From positions 1 through 64,000 of the forward strand of contig CAJCCO010000060.1 of the NCBI GenBank assembly GCA_903960915.1: 64,000 nt of DNA, given 5' to 3'. Position numbers and translations under genes: made by a program. The stretch comes from an uncultured beta proteobacterium (GTDB taxonomy: Bacteria > Pseudomonadota > Gammaproteobacteria > Burkholderiales > Burkholderiaceae_C). The notes under the pieces are model-generated. The model had not been told where the DNA came from. It saw only the letters and a program-made list of their open reading frames with translations, and did no database searches. Positions 25,515-33,603 of this stretch are shown in pieces. Positions within the stretch are counted from its first letter, which is position 1, and each line of letters opens with the position of its first letter.

Positions 25515-27182
25515 ATGAGATTTAGAAAACCCCTGGTCATCACTGCGGTGGTGGTCGCCAGCCTAGCCACCTTGGCCTATGCCAACCGCCTGTACATCTT
25601 GCAGTACTCGCTGGGTTGGTACACCGACATCATGCACCCGCGCGAGGCCAACAAGCCCGTGCCCTGGGCGGCTGGACCGGCCCAAGCCGCCCAGCCACTG
25701 GCGCAGCGTCCGCCCAACATCATCGTCATCCTGGCCGATGACCTCGGCATCAATGACGTCACCACCCACGGCGGTGGGCGCGCCGCCTTGGGTGTGCCCA
25801 CCCCCAACATTGACGCCATTGCCCAAAGCGGCGTGCGTTTTGACCAAGGCTACGCCGGCAGCGCGATCTGCACGGTATCGCGCGCGGCCATGATGACCGG
25901 GCGCTACCCCTGGCGTTTTGGCGTGGAGTTCACGCCCACCCCCGGCGCCATGGCGCGGGTGGCCGGCCAGTTGTACGCCGGCAAAGACCGCCTGCACCCG
26001 GTGGTCATTGACCAGGAAAAAGCCGCCAAGTCCAAAGACTTCAACGACCTGGGCATGCCCGCCACGGAACAAACCATGGCCGAGCTGCTCAAAACGCGTG
26101 GCTACCACAACATCCACATCGGCAAGTGGCACCTGGGCAGCACGCCCGAGATGCGGCCCAACAACCAGGGCTTTGACGAAAGCCTGTTCATGGAAAGTGG
26201 CCTGTACCTGCCACAAAAAGACCCGCGTGTGGTCAATTCCAAACAAGATTTCGACCCCATCGACAAATTCCTTTGGCCCAACATGCGCTTTGGCGTGAGC
26301 TACAACGGCGGCAAATGGTTTGAGCCCAACAAGTACCTGACCGACTACTTCACCGACGAGGCCGTCACCGCCATCAAGCGCAACAAAAACCAGCCCTTCT
26401 TTATGTACCTGGCGCACTGGGGCGTGCACACGCCGCTGCAAGCCAGCAAGGAAGACTACGACGCCCTGTCCAACATTCCCGACCACCGCCGCCGGGTCTA
26501 TTCGGCCATGGTGCGCTCGGTCGACCGCAGCGTGGGGCGCGTGCTGCAAACCCTGCGCGAAGAGGGGCTGGAAGAAAACACCATCGTCATCTTCACCAGC
26601 GACAACGGCGCACCCGGCTACGTTGGCCTGCCCGAGGTCAACCAGCCTTACCGCGGCTGGAAATTGACATTTTTTGAAGGCGGCCTGCGCGTGCCTTACG
26701 TGGCCAAGTGGCCCGGCCACATTGCGCCCGGCACGCAGTACAAACAACCGGTCTCCAACATCGACATTCTGCCCACCGTGTTGGCCGCCGCTGGCGCCAA
26801 ACTGCCCACTGACCGGGTGATTGATGGCGTCAACCTGCTGCCCTTTCTGGGCAAGGCCCCGGCGGGTGTGCAAGGCGACCGGCCGCTGTTCTGGCGAGCC
26901 GGCTCGTACCGCGCCATGCAGCAAAGCGGTTGGAAGCTGATCGCCTCAGAGCACCCGAAGAAAAACTGGCTTTTCAACCTGCGCGAAGACCCCACCGAAC
27001 GCAACAACCTGGCTGGCAAACAAGCTGCCAAGCTGGCCGAAATGACGGCCCAACTGGTGGCGCACCACGCCCCCATGCCGCCCCCGCTGTGGCCCTCGTT
27101 CCTGGAGTTGGCCGTGGGGATCGACAAGACCCTGGACAGCAACCATTTACCTGAAGACGAGTACACCTACTGGGCGAACTGA
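25515..27182 (+). CDS. Membrane-anchored sulfatase with CxVxR signature
   Basis: A type I (formylglycine-dependent) sulfatase of 555 residues from ATG 25515 (GGAGA upstream), anchored by an N-terminal helix (about 7-25). Visible active-site elements: the metal-binding DD in VILADDLGIND, signature CTVSRAAMMTGRY (about 122-134), lysine and histidine in HIGKWHLGS, HWGVHTP, and DN in FTSDNGAPG. The residue two after the key cysteine is Val instead of the usual Pro or Ala, an unusual variant for formylglycine conversion. The FGE gene directly follows, 73 bases downstream. The natural sulfate ester is unknown. Confidence 0.93.
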   Translation: MRFRKPLVITAVVVASLATLAYANRLYILQYSLGWYTDIMHPREANKPVPWAAGPAQAAQPLAQRPPNIIVILADDLGINDVTTHGGGRAALGVPTPNIDAIAQSGVRFDQGYAGSAICTVSRAAMMTGRYPWRFGVEFTPTPGAMARVAGQLYAGKDRLHPVVIDQEKAAKSKDFNDLGMPATEQTMAELLKTRGYHNIHIGKWHLGSTPEMRPNNQGFDESLFMESGLYLPQKDPRVVNSKQDFDPIDKFLWPNMRFGVSYNGGKWFEPNKYLTDYFTDEAVTAIKRNKNQPFFMYLAHWGVHTPLQASKEDYDALSNIPDHRRRVYSAMVRSVDRSVGRVLQTLREEGLEENTIVIFTSDNGAPGYVGLPEVNQPYRGWKLTFFEGGLRVPYVAKWPGHIAPGTQYKQPVSNIDILPTVLAAAGAKLPTDRVIDGVNLLPFLGKAPAGVQGDRPLFWRAGSYRAMQQSGWKLIASEHPKKNWLFNLREDPTERNNLAGKQAAKLAEMTAQLVAHHAPMPPPLWPSFLELAVGIDKTLDSNHLPEDEYTYWAN

Positions 27183-27255
27183 GGCCTGAAGCCGGGACGC
27201 CGGGCGTTGCGCACGGCGACACGGCGCTTCGGCGGCCTTAGCCACCCTGCCTGTC

Positions 27256-28332
27256 ATGAAAAGCCGATTTTCCCGCTTCACTCGCTTCGCCCCCTTCCAA
27301 CGCTTCACCCAGGCAAGGCGCTTGGGGCTTTTGGGGCTCGGGCTACTTTTGCTGTTCCTGCTGGGGCTGGCAGGCAAGTCCCTCTGGTTCTCTAGCGCGG
27401 CCCGCACCACCGCCCAGCAAGACACTGAACGCCTGAGTTGCGCGCTGCCCGACGTCGCTACCTCGGCCCCGCACCCGGGCATGGTCTGGGTGCAGGGCGG
27501 CCAGTTTGCATTTGGCGACACCGTGTACCCCGAAGAACAACCGGTACGCCCCACCACAGTGGCCGGTTTCTGGATGGACCGCACCGAAGTCACCAACGAC
27601 GAGTTTGCCCAGTTTGTGGCCGCCACCGGCTACATCTCCGTGGCAGAACGCGCCGTGGACACAGCGCGGCACCCAGGCTTGCCGCCCGACCTGCAAGTGC
27701 CCGGCGCCGTGGTGTTTACCCCGCCCAACGACCTGCAAGGGCGGGGCGACCTGATGCAGTGGTGGCGCTACACCGCAGGCGCCCAGTGGCGCCACCCGGG
27801 CGGCCCGGCCACCGACATCAAGGGGCGCGGCGCCTTCCCGGTGGTGACGGTGACGCTGGAAGACGCACAGGCCTACGCGCGCTGGAAAGGCCGCACCCTG
27901 CCCACCGAGGCGCAGTGGGAATGGGCGGCGCGCGCCGGTCAGACCCAGGCCGGCCAGGACCACAACCAACCCGCGCAGGCCAACACCTGGCAAGGACTTT
28001 TCCCGGTGGTGAACTCGGGCGACGACGGCTTTGTCGGGCTGGCCCCCGTGGGCTGCTACGCGCCCAACGCCTGGGGCCTGTTCGACCTGATGGGCAATGT
28101 GTGGGAACTCACCGCCGATGTCTACCAGCCGCACCACTTGCAACCCGCCGAGGCGCTGACTGCGGGACAGCGGGGCTCACCCGCAGGGCAACTCGTGATC
28201 AAGGGCGGCTCGTTTTTGTGCGCGCCCAATTACTGCATGCGCTACCGCAGTGGCGCGCGCCAGCCGCAAGACGCCGACCTGGGTGCCAGCCACCTGGGTT
28301 TTCGCACCGTGTTGCAGGCACCGGGGCCGTAA
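27256..28332 (+). CDS. Formylglycine-generating enzyme family protein
   Basis: Oxidises the signature cysteine of type I sulfatases to formylglycine. The 358-residue protein has a membrane helix (about residues 22-43) and then the FGE-sulfatase fold: MVWVQGGQFAFGD, FWMDRTEVTNDEFAQFV, LPTEAQWEWAAR, MGNVWELT, and the active-site pair in KGGSFLCAPNYCMRYRSGAR. Its two cysteines match the copper-binding pair of true FGEs. The N-terminal anchor suggests it works in the periplasm. It sits next to one sulfatase and about 2.2 kb from a second, so these are the likely clients. It converges with tetR. Confidence 0.92.
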   Translation: MKSRFSRFTRFAPFQRFTQARRLGLLGLGLLLLFLLGLAGKSLWFSSAARTTAQQDTERLSCALPDVATSAPHPGMVWVQGGQFAFGDTVYPEEQPVRPTTVAGFWMDRTEVTNDEFAQFVAATGYISVAERAVDTARHPGLPPDLQVPGAVVFTPPNDLQGRGDLMQWWRYTAGAQWRHPGGPATDIKGRGAFPVVTVTLEDAQAYARWKGRTLPTEAQWEWAARAGQTQAGQDHNQPAQANTWQGLFPVVNSGDDGFVGLAPVGCYAPNAWGLFDLMGNVWELTADVYQPHHLQPAEALTAGQRGSPAGQLVIKGGSFLCAPNYCMRYRSGARQPQDADLGASHLGFRTVLQAPGP

Positions 28333-28371
28333 AAGAAGCGTTGCGGGTGGGTGGGCCGAGCGTGGCCCGCC

Positions 28372-28983
28372 TCAAGCCGGCGCCTGGCGTGCAATCAGGT
28401 AATGGTTGATCACACCCTTCAGGTGCTCTTTGAGTTGGGGCGGATTGACCGGCCGGCTGAGCGCCTGGTAACTGCCCACAATGGCCAGATAAAACAGCGT
28501 GGCCAGTTCGGCGGCGGTTTTGGCATTGCCCGTGAAGCGTTCAAACTTGTGTTCAAACAAAGCCATTCGGGCCTGGTCCACCTCGGACAGCATTTGCGCC
28601 ACCGCCGGTTCACGCCGGCCCAGTCCGCGCAGGGCCAGCTCAAAGCGCATGTTTTCCAGGTCAACCCCAGCGTGCGCCAGGGCCGCGTCCAGCAGGCGTT
28701 CCAGATCGGCCTGCGGATCGGGCGTGGACTCATCGTGCAGCCGCCGGTCTGATGCAATTTCGTTCTCGCGCCAGCGTGCCAGCAAGGCCGCAATCAGGTC
28801 TGCGTGGTCGCTAAAGTGCCAGTAAAAACTGCCACGGGTCACGCCCAGCGCGTCGGCAATCACCAGCACGCGCACCTTGTCAAAACCACCTTCCACCACG
28901 GCTGCAAAAGCGGCGTCCAGCCAGTCGTCGCGCGTCAGTCGCGGGCTGTCTGAACGTCGTCTGGTTTTGGGCGCGGCCGTCAT
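28372..28983 (-). CDS. TetR-family transcriptional regulator
   Basis: The 203-residue protein has an N-terminal helix-turn-helix (about residues 15-60; ALGVTRGSFYWHFSDHADLIAALLARW) typical of TetR repressors, followed by a helical ligand domain. A TTG 8 codons upstream opens the frame, but ATG 28983 has an AAGGA ribosome-binding site. It is divergent from the right operon and convergent with the left one. An identical palindrome (TACAC-N2-GTGTA) lies over the promoters of both operons, so this is the probable local repressor. The inducer is presumably a pathway substrate. Confidence 0.92.
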   Translation of the reverse strand: MTAAPKTRRRSDSPRLTRDDWLDAAFAAVVEGGFDKVRVLVIADALGVTRGSFYWHFSDHADLIAALLARWRENEIASDRRLHDESTPDPQADLERLLDAALAHAGVDLENMRFELALRGLGRREPAVAQMLSEVDQARMALFEHKFERFTGNAKTAAELATLFYLAIVGSYQALSRPVNPPQLKEHLKGVINHYLIARQAPA

Positions 28984-29078
28984 GGCATCCTTGGGGTTGG
29001 GGGACAAACGGTATTCTCTTTCAAATCGGCGGAGATACGCGCTTTATCCGTGCTAACCCTGAAGCGATTCGCCAGGGC

Positions 29079-29114
29079 TTGGTGCTACATTAATCTCCAC
29101 AATACACCAGTGTA
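29079..29114 (+). promoter_or_regulatory. Promoter with overlapping TetR-type operator (right operon and tetR)
   Basis: TACAC-CA-GTGTA at 29103-29114 matches, in reverse orientation, the palindrome at 23102-23113; the identity extends over 16 bases. TTGGTG (29079-29084), 18 bases, then TACACC (29103-29108) could be the -35 and -10 boxes for the gene starting at 29128. The site lies in the divergent region between tetR and the right operon. Confidence 0.68.
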
Positions 29115-29127
29115 CGGAATATTTTCG

Positions 29128-30492
29128 ATGATGTCGCTCAAAACCCTGTTGATGCCGGTGATCAGCCAGCGCCTGCTGGCCCGTGAGCGCCTGCTCAAGC
29201 TGCGCGCCAAGGCCGAGCGACAGCGCCAGGCGAGCGGCGCGCGCCATACCCTGCACTACTTTCACCAGACCGATGACCCGTACAGCGCTTTGTTGGGCGC
29301 GGCCCTGGCGCAAATTTTGGGCCGCTATGACGTGGACCTGGTGCCCCACTTGGTGAGCCCGCCCCCTGACAGCGCGGCGCCCGATCGCGACAAGCTCATC
29401 GCCTACAGCCGCCGGGACGCGCAAGCGCTGGCCAAACATTACGGCCTCGCCTTTACCGACCCGCAGGTGCAGCCCAAGACCTCCGAGTTGGCGCTGGCCC
29501 AGGCCGTGCTGGTCAAAGCGATTGCGCAAAAACGATTTATCCCCTTGATCAAACCCGTCTCGCAAAGTCTCTGGCGCATCAGCGAATTGCCCGACGACGC
29601 GCCTTGGACGCAAGGGCCGCAAGCCACGCCGCAGGAGGTTGCCGCGCATCTGCAGGCCTCCGATGCCCTGCGCCAGAAGCTGGGCCATTATTTAGGCGCC
29701 ACATTGTTTTATGCCGGCGAGTGGTACTGGGGCCTAGACCGCCTCTACCACCTGGAGCGGCGCCTGCAAGACCTGGGCGCGGCGCGCGCGGGGGTGCAAG
29801 GCGAGCTGTTTTCCCCCAGCCAGGACCTGCAACAAGCCCTGGCCTTGCCGTCGCTGCCGTCACTGCCGTCGCCGGTGTCCCCGCCCTCACCGCCACCCCC
29901 CATCGAGTTTTTCTTCTCCCTGCGCAGCCCGTACTCGGCCATTGTGGCCAAACGGGTTTTTGAGCTGGGCCGCCTGACCGGTGCCGCGGTGCATTTGCGC
30001 TACGTGCTGCCCATGGTGATGCGCGGCTTGCCGGTGCCCCGCAGCAAACGCCGCTACATCACCGAGGACACCGCGCGCGAGGCGTTTGTGCGCGGCATTC
30101 CCTTTGGCCGCTTGAACGACCCGGTGGGGCGCCCAACCGAACGCGGCCTGGCCCTGGTTGATTTTGCGCAGCAGCAGGGCAAGGGGCAGGCCTATGTGCT
30201 GTCCTTCATGCAGGGCGTCTGGGCCGAAGGCATTAACGCCGGCAGTGCGCGCGGCTTGCGCACCATCGTCGAGCGCGCTGGCCTGTCCTGGGCTGATGCG
30301 CGCCTGGCTTTGAAAGACGAGGCTTGGCGTACCGTGGCCGAGCGCAACCGCGAAGACCTGCTGGCACTGGGCCTGTGGGGCGTGCCCTCGCTGCAGGTGC
30401 AAGAGGTGGCCGTGTGGGGCCAAGACCGCCTGTGGGCCATTGAAGACAAACTGCGCGCCGTACAACCGGGCGACCTGGAGAAAACACCATGA
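29128..30492 (+). CDS. Double DsbA/2-hydroxychromene-2-carboxylate isomerase-like protein
   Basis: The 454-residue protein carries two thioredoxin-fold DsbA-like units. The C-terminal half (about residues 255-445) fits the kappa-GST/HCCA-isomerase type: it opens with IEFFFSLRSPYSAIVAKRVF, continues with GIPFGRLNDPVG, and has the usual tail LGLWGVPSLQV with a cis-Pro. The N-terminal half opens with a similar HYFHQTDDPYSALLGAAL. A Pro/Ser-rich linker (about 240-255) joins them. Such proteins use glutathione or act as isomerases; the substrate is unknown. ATG 29128 lies 14 bases after the TetR operator; ATG 29131 is equally possible. It overlaps the next gene by 4 bases. Confidence 0.8.
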   Translation: MMSLKTLLMPVISQRLLARERLLKLRAKAERQRQASGARHTLHYFHQTDDPYSALLGAALAQILGRYDVDLVPHLVSPPPDSAAPDRDKLIAYSRRDAQALAKHYGLAFTDPQVQPKTSELALAQAVLVKAIAQKRFIPLIKPVSQSLWRISELPDDAPWTQGPQATPQEVAAHLQASDALRQKLGHYLGATLFYAGEWYWGLDRLYHLERRLQDLGAARAGVQGELFSPSQDLQQALALPSLPSLPSPVSPPSPPPPIEFFFSLRSPYSAIVAKRVFELGRLTGAAVHLRYVLPMVMRGLPVPRSKRRYITEDTAREAFVRGIPFGRLNDPVGRPTERGLALVDFAQQQGKGQAYVLSFMQGVWAEGINAGSARGLRTIVERAGLSWADARLALKDEAWRTVAERNREDLLALGLWGVPSLQVQEVAVWGQDRLWAIEDKLRAVQPGDLEKTP

Positions 30493-32276
30493 TGACGATG
30501 CTGACGAAGCGCACCGGCCTGGCCGGCGCAGTGCTGGTGCTGGGCCTTGCCGCGCCGGTGCTTGCGGCCGCGCCCACACCGGGCAAGCGGCCCAACATTG
30601 TGGTGCTGCTGGCCGACGACTGGGGCTTTAGCGATGTAGGCGCTTTTGGCGGCGAGATTGCCACCCCCCACCTGGACGCCCTGGCCCAGCGCGGCATGCG
30701 CTTTAGCAACTTTCACGTGGCCGCTTCATGCTCGCCCACGCGCTCCATGCTGCTCACCGGCGTGGACAACCACAAAAACGGCGTGGGCAACCTGCGTGAA
30801 TCCATGCCGCGCGAACACCTGGGCCAACCCGGCTACCAGGGCTCGCTCACCCACAACGTGGTGACGCTGGCCAGCCTGTTGCAAAACGGCGGCTACCGCA
30901 CCTACATTGCCGGCAAATGGAACGTGGGCAACGAGCCCTACAACCTGCCCAACCAACGCGGCTTTGACCGCTCCATCGTGCAAGGCGACACCGGCTCGGA
31001 CAACTGGCAACCCGACAAGCGCTACCTGCCACACGGCCCCACCGTGAACTGGTTTGAAGACGGCAAACCCCCAGTGATGCCGGCCGAGTTTTACTCCTCC
31101 GAATACTTTGTCGACAAAACCATCGCCTACATCGACTCGGGCGCCGCCAGTGGCAAACCGTTTTTTGCCTACGTGGGCTTTCAAGCCAACCACGTGCCGG
31201 TGCAAGCGCCACAAGCCTACATTGACAAGTACAAAGGCCGCTACGACGCCGGCTGGACCGCGCTGCGCCAAGCCCGCCGCGACAAGGCCGCCGCCTTGGG
31301 CTTGGTGCCCAAGAACACGGCCCTGGCCACCATGAACAGCACCGACAACTGGGACGCCCTGAGCCCCAAGGACAAGCAGTACCAGGCCCGCCTGATGGAG
31401 GTCTACGCCGCCATGGCCGAGGCCATGGACCACCACGTGGGCCGTCTGATTGCCCACCTGAAAAAAACCGGCGAGTATGACAACACGGTGTTCATGTTCA
31501 TGTCGGACAACGGCCCCGAGGGCTCGGACTACGCGCAGGCACGCTTGTGGCTCATGGCCAACTACTCGCGCGACCTGGACCGCCTGGGCGGCAAAGGCGC
31601 CACGGTGGTGCCGGGGCCGAGCTGGGCCAGCGCCAGCGCCTCGCCACTGGCTACCTACAAGTTTTATGCAGGTGAAGGCGGCATACGCTCGCCACTCATC
31701 ATTTCGGGCGTGGCCGGCATGGCGGCCAACCAAATCAGCAACAGCCTGACCCACGTCACCGACATCACCCCCACGGTGCTGGACCTGGCCCAAATAGCGC
31801 ACCCCGGCAGCACCTACAAGGGCCAAACCATTGAGCCCCTGAGCGGGCGCAGCCTGCTGCCCGTGCTGACTGGCGCCGCCACCCGCGCGCGCGGCCCCGA
31901 CGAAGCCGTGGGCTATGAACTGTCCGGCAACCAGGTGCTTTTTAAAGGCGACCTCAAACTGGTGAAGAACATTCCCCCGGTGGGCGATGGCGCCTGGCAT
32001 TTGTACGACCTGAGCCAAGACCCCGGCGAAACCCGCGACCTGCAAGCGCTTCAGCCCGAGGTCTTCAAAGCCCTGCAAGCCGAGTACGCCGCCTGGGCCA
32101 AAGCCCACGGCGTGCTGCCCATGCCCAAGGGCTACCAGCCGCAAACGCAGGTCATGATCAATTCCTTTTACAACTACTGGCTGCCGGCCTACCAGAACAC
32201 CGTGTTGGCCACGCTGGCCGTGCTCCTTGGGCTGTCAGGCCTGTGGTGGTGGCGCCGGCGCAACCGGCAGCCTTAA
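30489..32276 (+). CDS. Arylsulfatase-type sulfatase with C-terminal membrane anchor
   Basis: A second formylglycine-type sulfatase, 595 residues, with a signal peptide (cleavage likely after LAAPVLAAA, about residue 28) and a C-terminal helix followed by WWWRRRNRQP, which would hold it in the inner membrane. It has VLLADDWGFSD, the canonical signature CSPTRSMLLTG (about residue 81), NHVPVQAP and FMSDNGPEG. The usual GKWHLG motif reads GKWNVG, replacing an active-site histidine with asparagine. It overlaps the previous stop (ATGA), so it belongs to the right TetR-controlled operon. The FGE in the left operon is its likely activator. Confidence 0.93.
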   Translation: MMTMLTKRTGLAGAVLVLGLAAPVLAAAPTPGKRPNIVVLLADDWGFSDVGAFGGEIATPHLDALAQRGMRFSNFHVAASCSPTRSMLLTGVDNHKNGVGNLRESMPREHLGQPGYQGSLTHNVVTLASLLQNGGYRTYIAGKWNVGNEPYNLPNQRGFDRSIVQGDTGSDNWQPDKRYLPHGPTVNWFEDGKPPVMPAEFYSSEYFVDKTIAYIDSGAASGKPFFAYVGFQANHVPVQAPQAYIDKYKGRYDAGWTALRQARRDKAAALGLVPKNTALATMNSTDNWDALSPKDKQYQARLMEVYAAMAEAMDHHVGRLIAHLKKTGEYDNTVFMFMSDNGPEGSDYAQARLWLMANYSRDLDRLGGKGATVVPGPSWASASASPLATYKFYAGEGGIRSPLIISGVAGMAANQISNSLTHVTDITPTVLDLAQIAHPGSTYKGQTIEPLSGRSLLPVLTGAATRARGPDEAVGYELSGNQVLFKGDLKLVKNIPPVGDGAWHLYDLSQDPGETRDLQALQPEVFKALQAEYAAWAKAHGVLPMPKGYQPQTQVMINSFYNYWLPAYQNTVLATLAVLLGLSGLWWWRRRNRQP

Positions 32277-32297
32277 GCGCCACAGCGCCCTGGCCCC

Positions 32298-33590
32298 ATG
32301 AGCACCTCGGGATATTTCACCAGCCCCTGGCCCGCTGAAGACGGCGGACCGGCGCGTCTGCAAGTGCCGCGCAGCGGCGCCGCGCTGGGCCTGCAGCCGG
32401 GTGAGACGCTGCAGTGCGTGACGCGCAACACCGTGCTGTCCACCATGACCGTACTGGGCGCGCCTGGCGAGGTGTATTTGTTGACGCACTCGGCGCTGCG
32501 GGCCCGCCTGGGCCTGGCCACCACCTCCTGCGTGGAGCTGATTGACCCGGTTAGCCTCAAACCCCTGCGCCGTTCGCCGCGCCTGCCCGGTGGCCCCATG
32601 TGGCCCGGCGGCATGGCCATTCACCGCAATGGCGACCTCTACGTGGTGTACGGCCGCTACCTGCATCGGCTCAACCGCGCGTGTGCCTTGCTGGGGTCGT
32701 TGAAGCTGCCGGTGAACGAGCCCTACAACTCCTTTGTCATTCTGGACAACGGCCACATGGTGTGCAAAAACCTCTCGGCCACCCGCGCGGCACAACTCCA
32801 TGTGGTGAATGCCCAAACGCTGCAAGCCACCGGCCCGGATGTGGTGTGCCCCGAACCCTCCATTGCGCGCCTCAGCGCGGTTGGCAACACGGTCTACGTG
32901 GTGGGCGTGCGCAGCATTTTTCGCTACCACTGGAGCGACGAGGCCGGCACCTTGCTGCCCGATACCGACTGGCGCTTTGACTACCTGGGCGACAGCGCCC
33001 AAACCTACGGTTGGGACGTGGTGCTTGACGGCCAGAACGCCTGGTTCATGGACAACGGCCTGCACCGCTACCTGTACAAAATGCTGGGCGCCGGCGTGAG
33101 CCCCACCGCCAACCGTTTGCTGCGCGTGTCTTTGACCGATGCCACCGACCACCAGGCCTGGGGCATCAGCGGCATGGCCGGGGGCAGCATCACCAACCCG
33201 CCTTTGGTAGATACACAGCGGCGCATTGTGGTGGCCTACGACGCCGCCAATGCCTACGTGCGCGCCTGGCGCTTCGAGCCCGGCAGCCCGCACCTGACGA
33301 CGCTGTGGCACAAGCACCCGTTTGGCTGTGCCAGCCACATGGTGTTGTACCCCGAGACGGGTGAGTTGCTGCTCAACGACTACCGCCGCCTGGGCGAGGA
33401 AGTGGTGGTACTCGACATTGAAACTGGCGAAGAGCGCGCCCGCGTGCGCAGCGGTGGCCTGACCCAAGGCGTGGTGTTTCCAAGCCCAGGTTGGGGACGC
33501 GATGTGTACTGGTCGTCCATGGGGCGGCTGGCGCGCATCAGCGTGGCCGAACCCGAAGCCATGGCGGCCCAGCGAAAACTTGAATTTTGA
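32298..33590 (+). CDS. Beta-propeller-like protein of unknown function
   Basis: The 430-residue protein has no signal peptide and shows repeated beta-strand patterns of the kind seen in beta-propellers (GDLYVVYGRYLHRL, GNTVYVVGVRSIFRYHW, GELLLNDYRRLGEEVVVLDIETGEERAR). I do not recognise a named family; a PQQ-like or SMP-30-like propeller is possible. It starts 21 bases after the sulfatase and ends 13 bases before the SDR gene, so it is co-transcribed and probably part of the same pathway, perhaps as a lactonase-like or binding component. Confidence 0.72.
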   Translation: MSTSGYFTSPWPAEDGGPARLQVPRSGAALGLQPGETLQCVTRNTVLSTMTVLGAPGEVYLLTHSALRARLGLATTSCVELIDPVSLKPLRRSPRLPGGPMWPGGMAIHRNGDLYVVYGRYLHRLNRACALLGSLKLPVNEPYNSFVILDNGHMVCKNLSATRAAQLHVVNAQTLQATGPDVVCPEPSIARLSAVGNTVYVVGVRSIFRYHWSDEAGTLLPDTDWRFDYLGDSAQTYGWDVVLDGQNAWFMDNGLHRYLYKMLGAGVSPTANRLLRVSLTDATDHQAWGISGMAGGSITNPPLVDTQRRIVVAYDAANAYVRAWRFEPGSPHLTTLWHKHPFGCASHMVLYPETGELLLNDYRRLGEEVVVLDIETGEERARVRSGGLTQGVVFPSPGWGRDVYWSSMGRLARISVAEPEAMAAQRKLEF

Positions 33591-33603
33591 AGGGAACAAG
33601 CCA

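Noticed and set aside
30726-32144. 472-codon open frame antisense to the second sulfatase
   Set aside because: It is a shadow frame; the plus strand encodes an unmistakable sulfatase.
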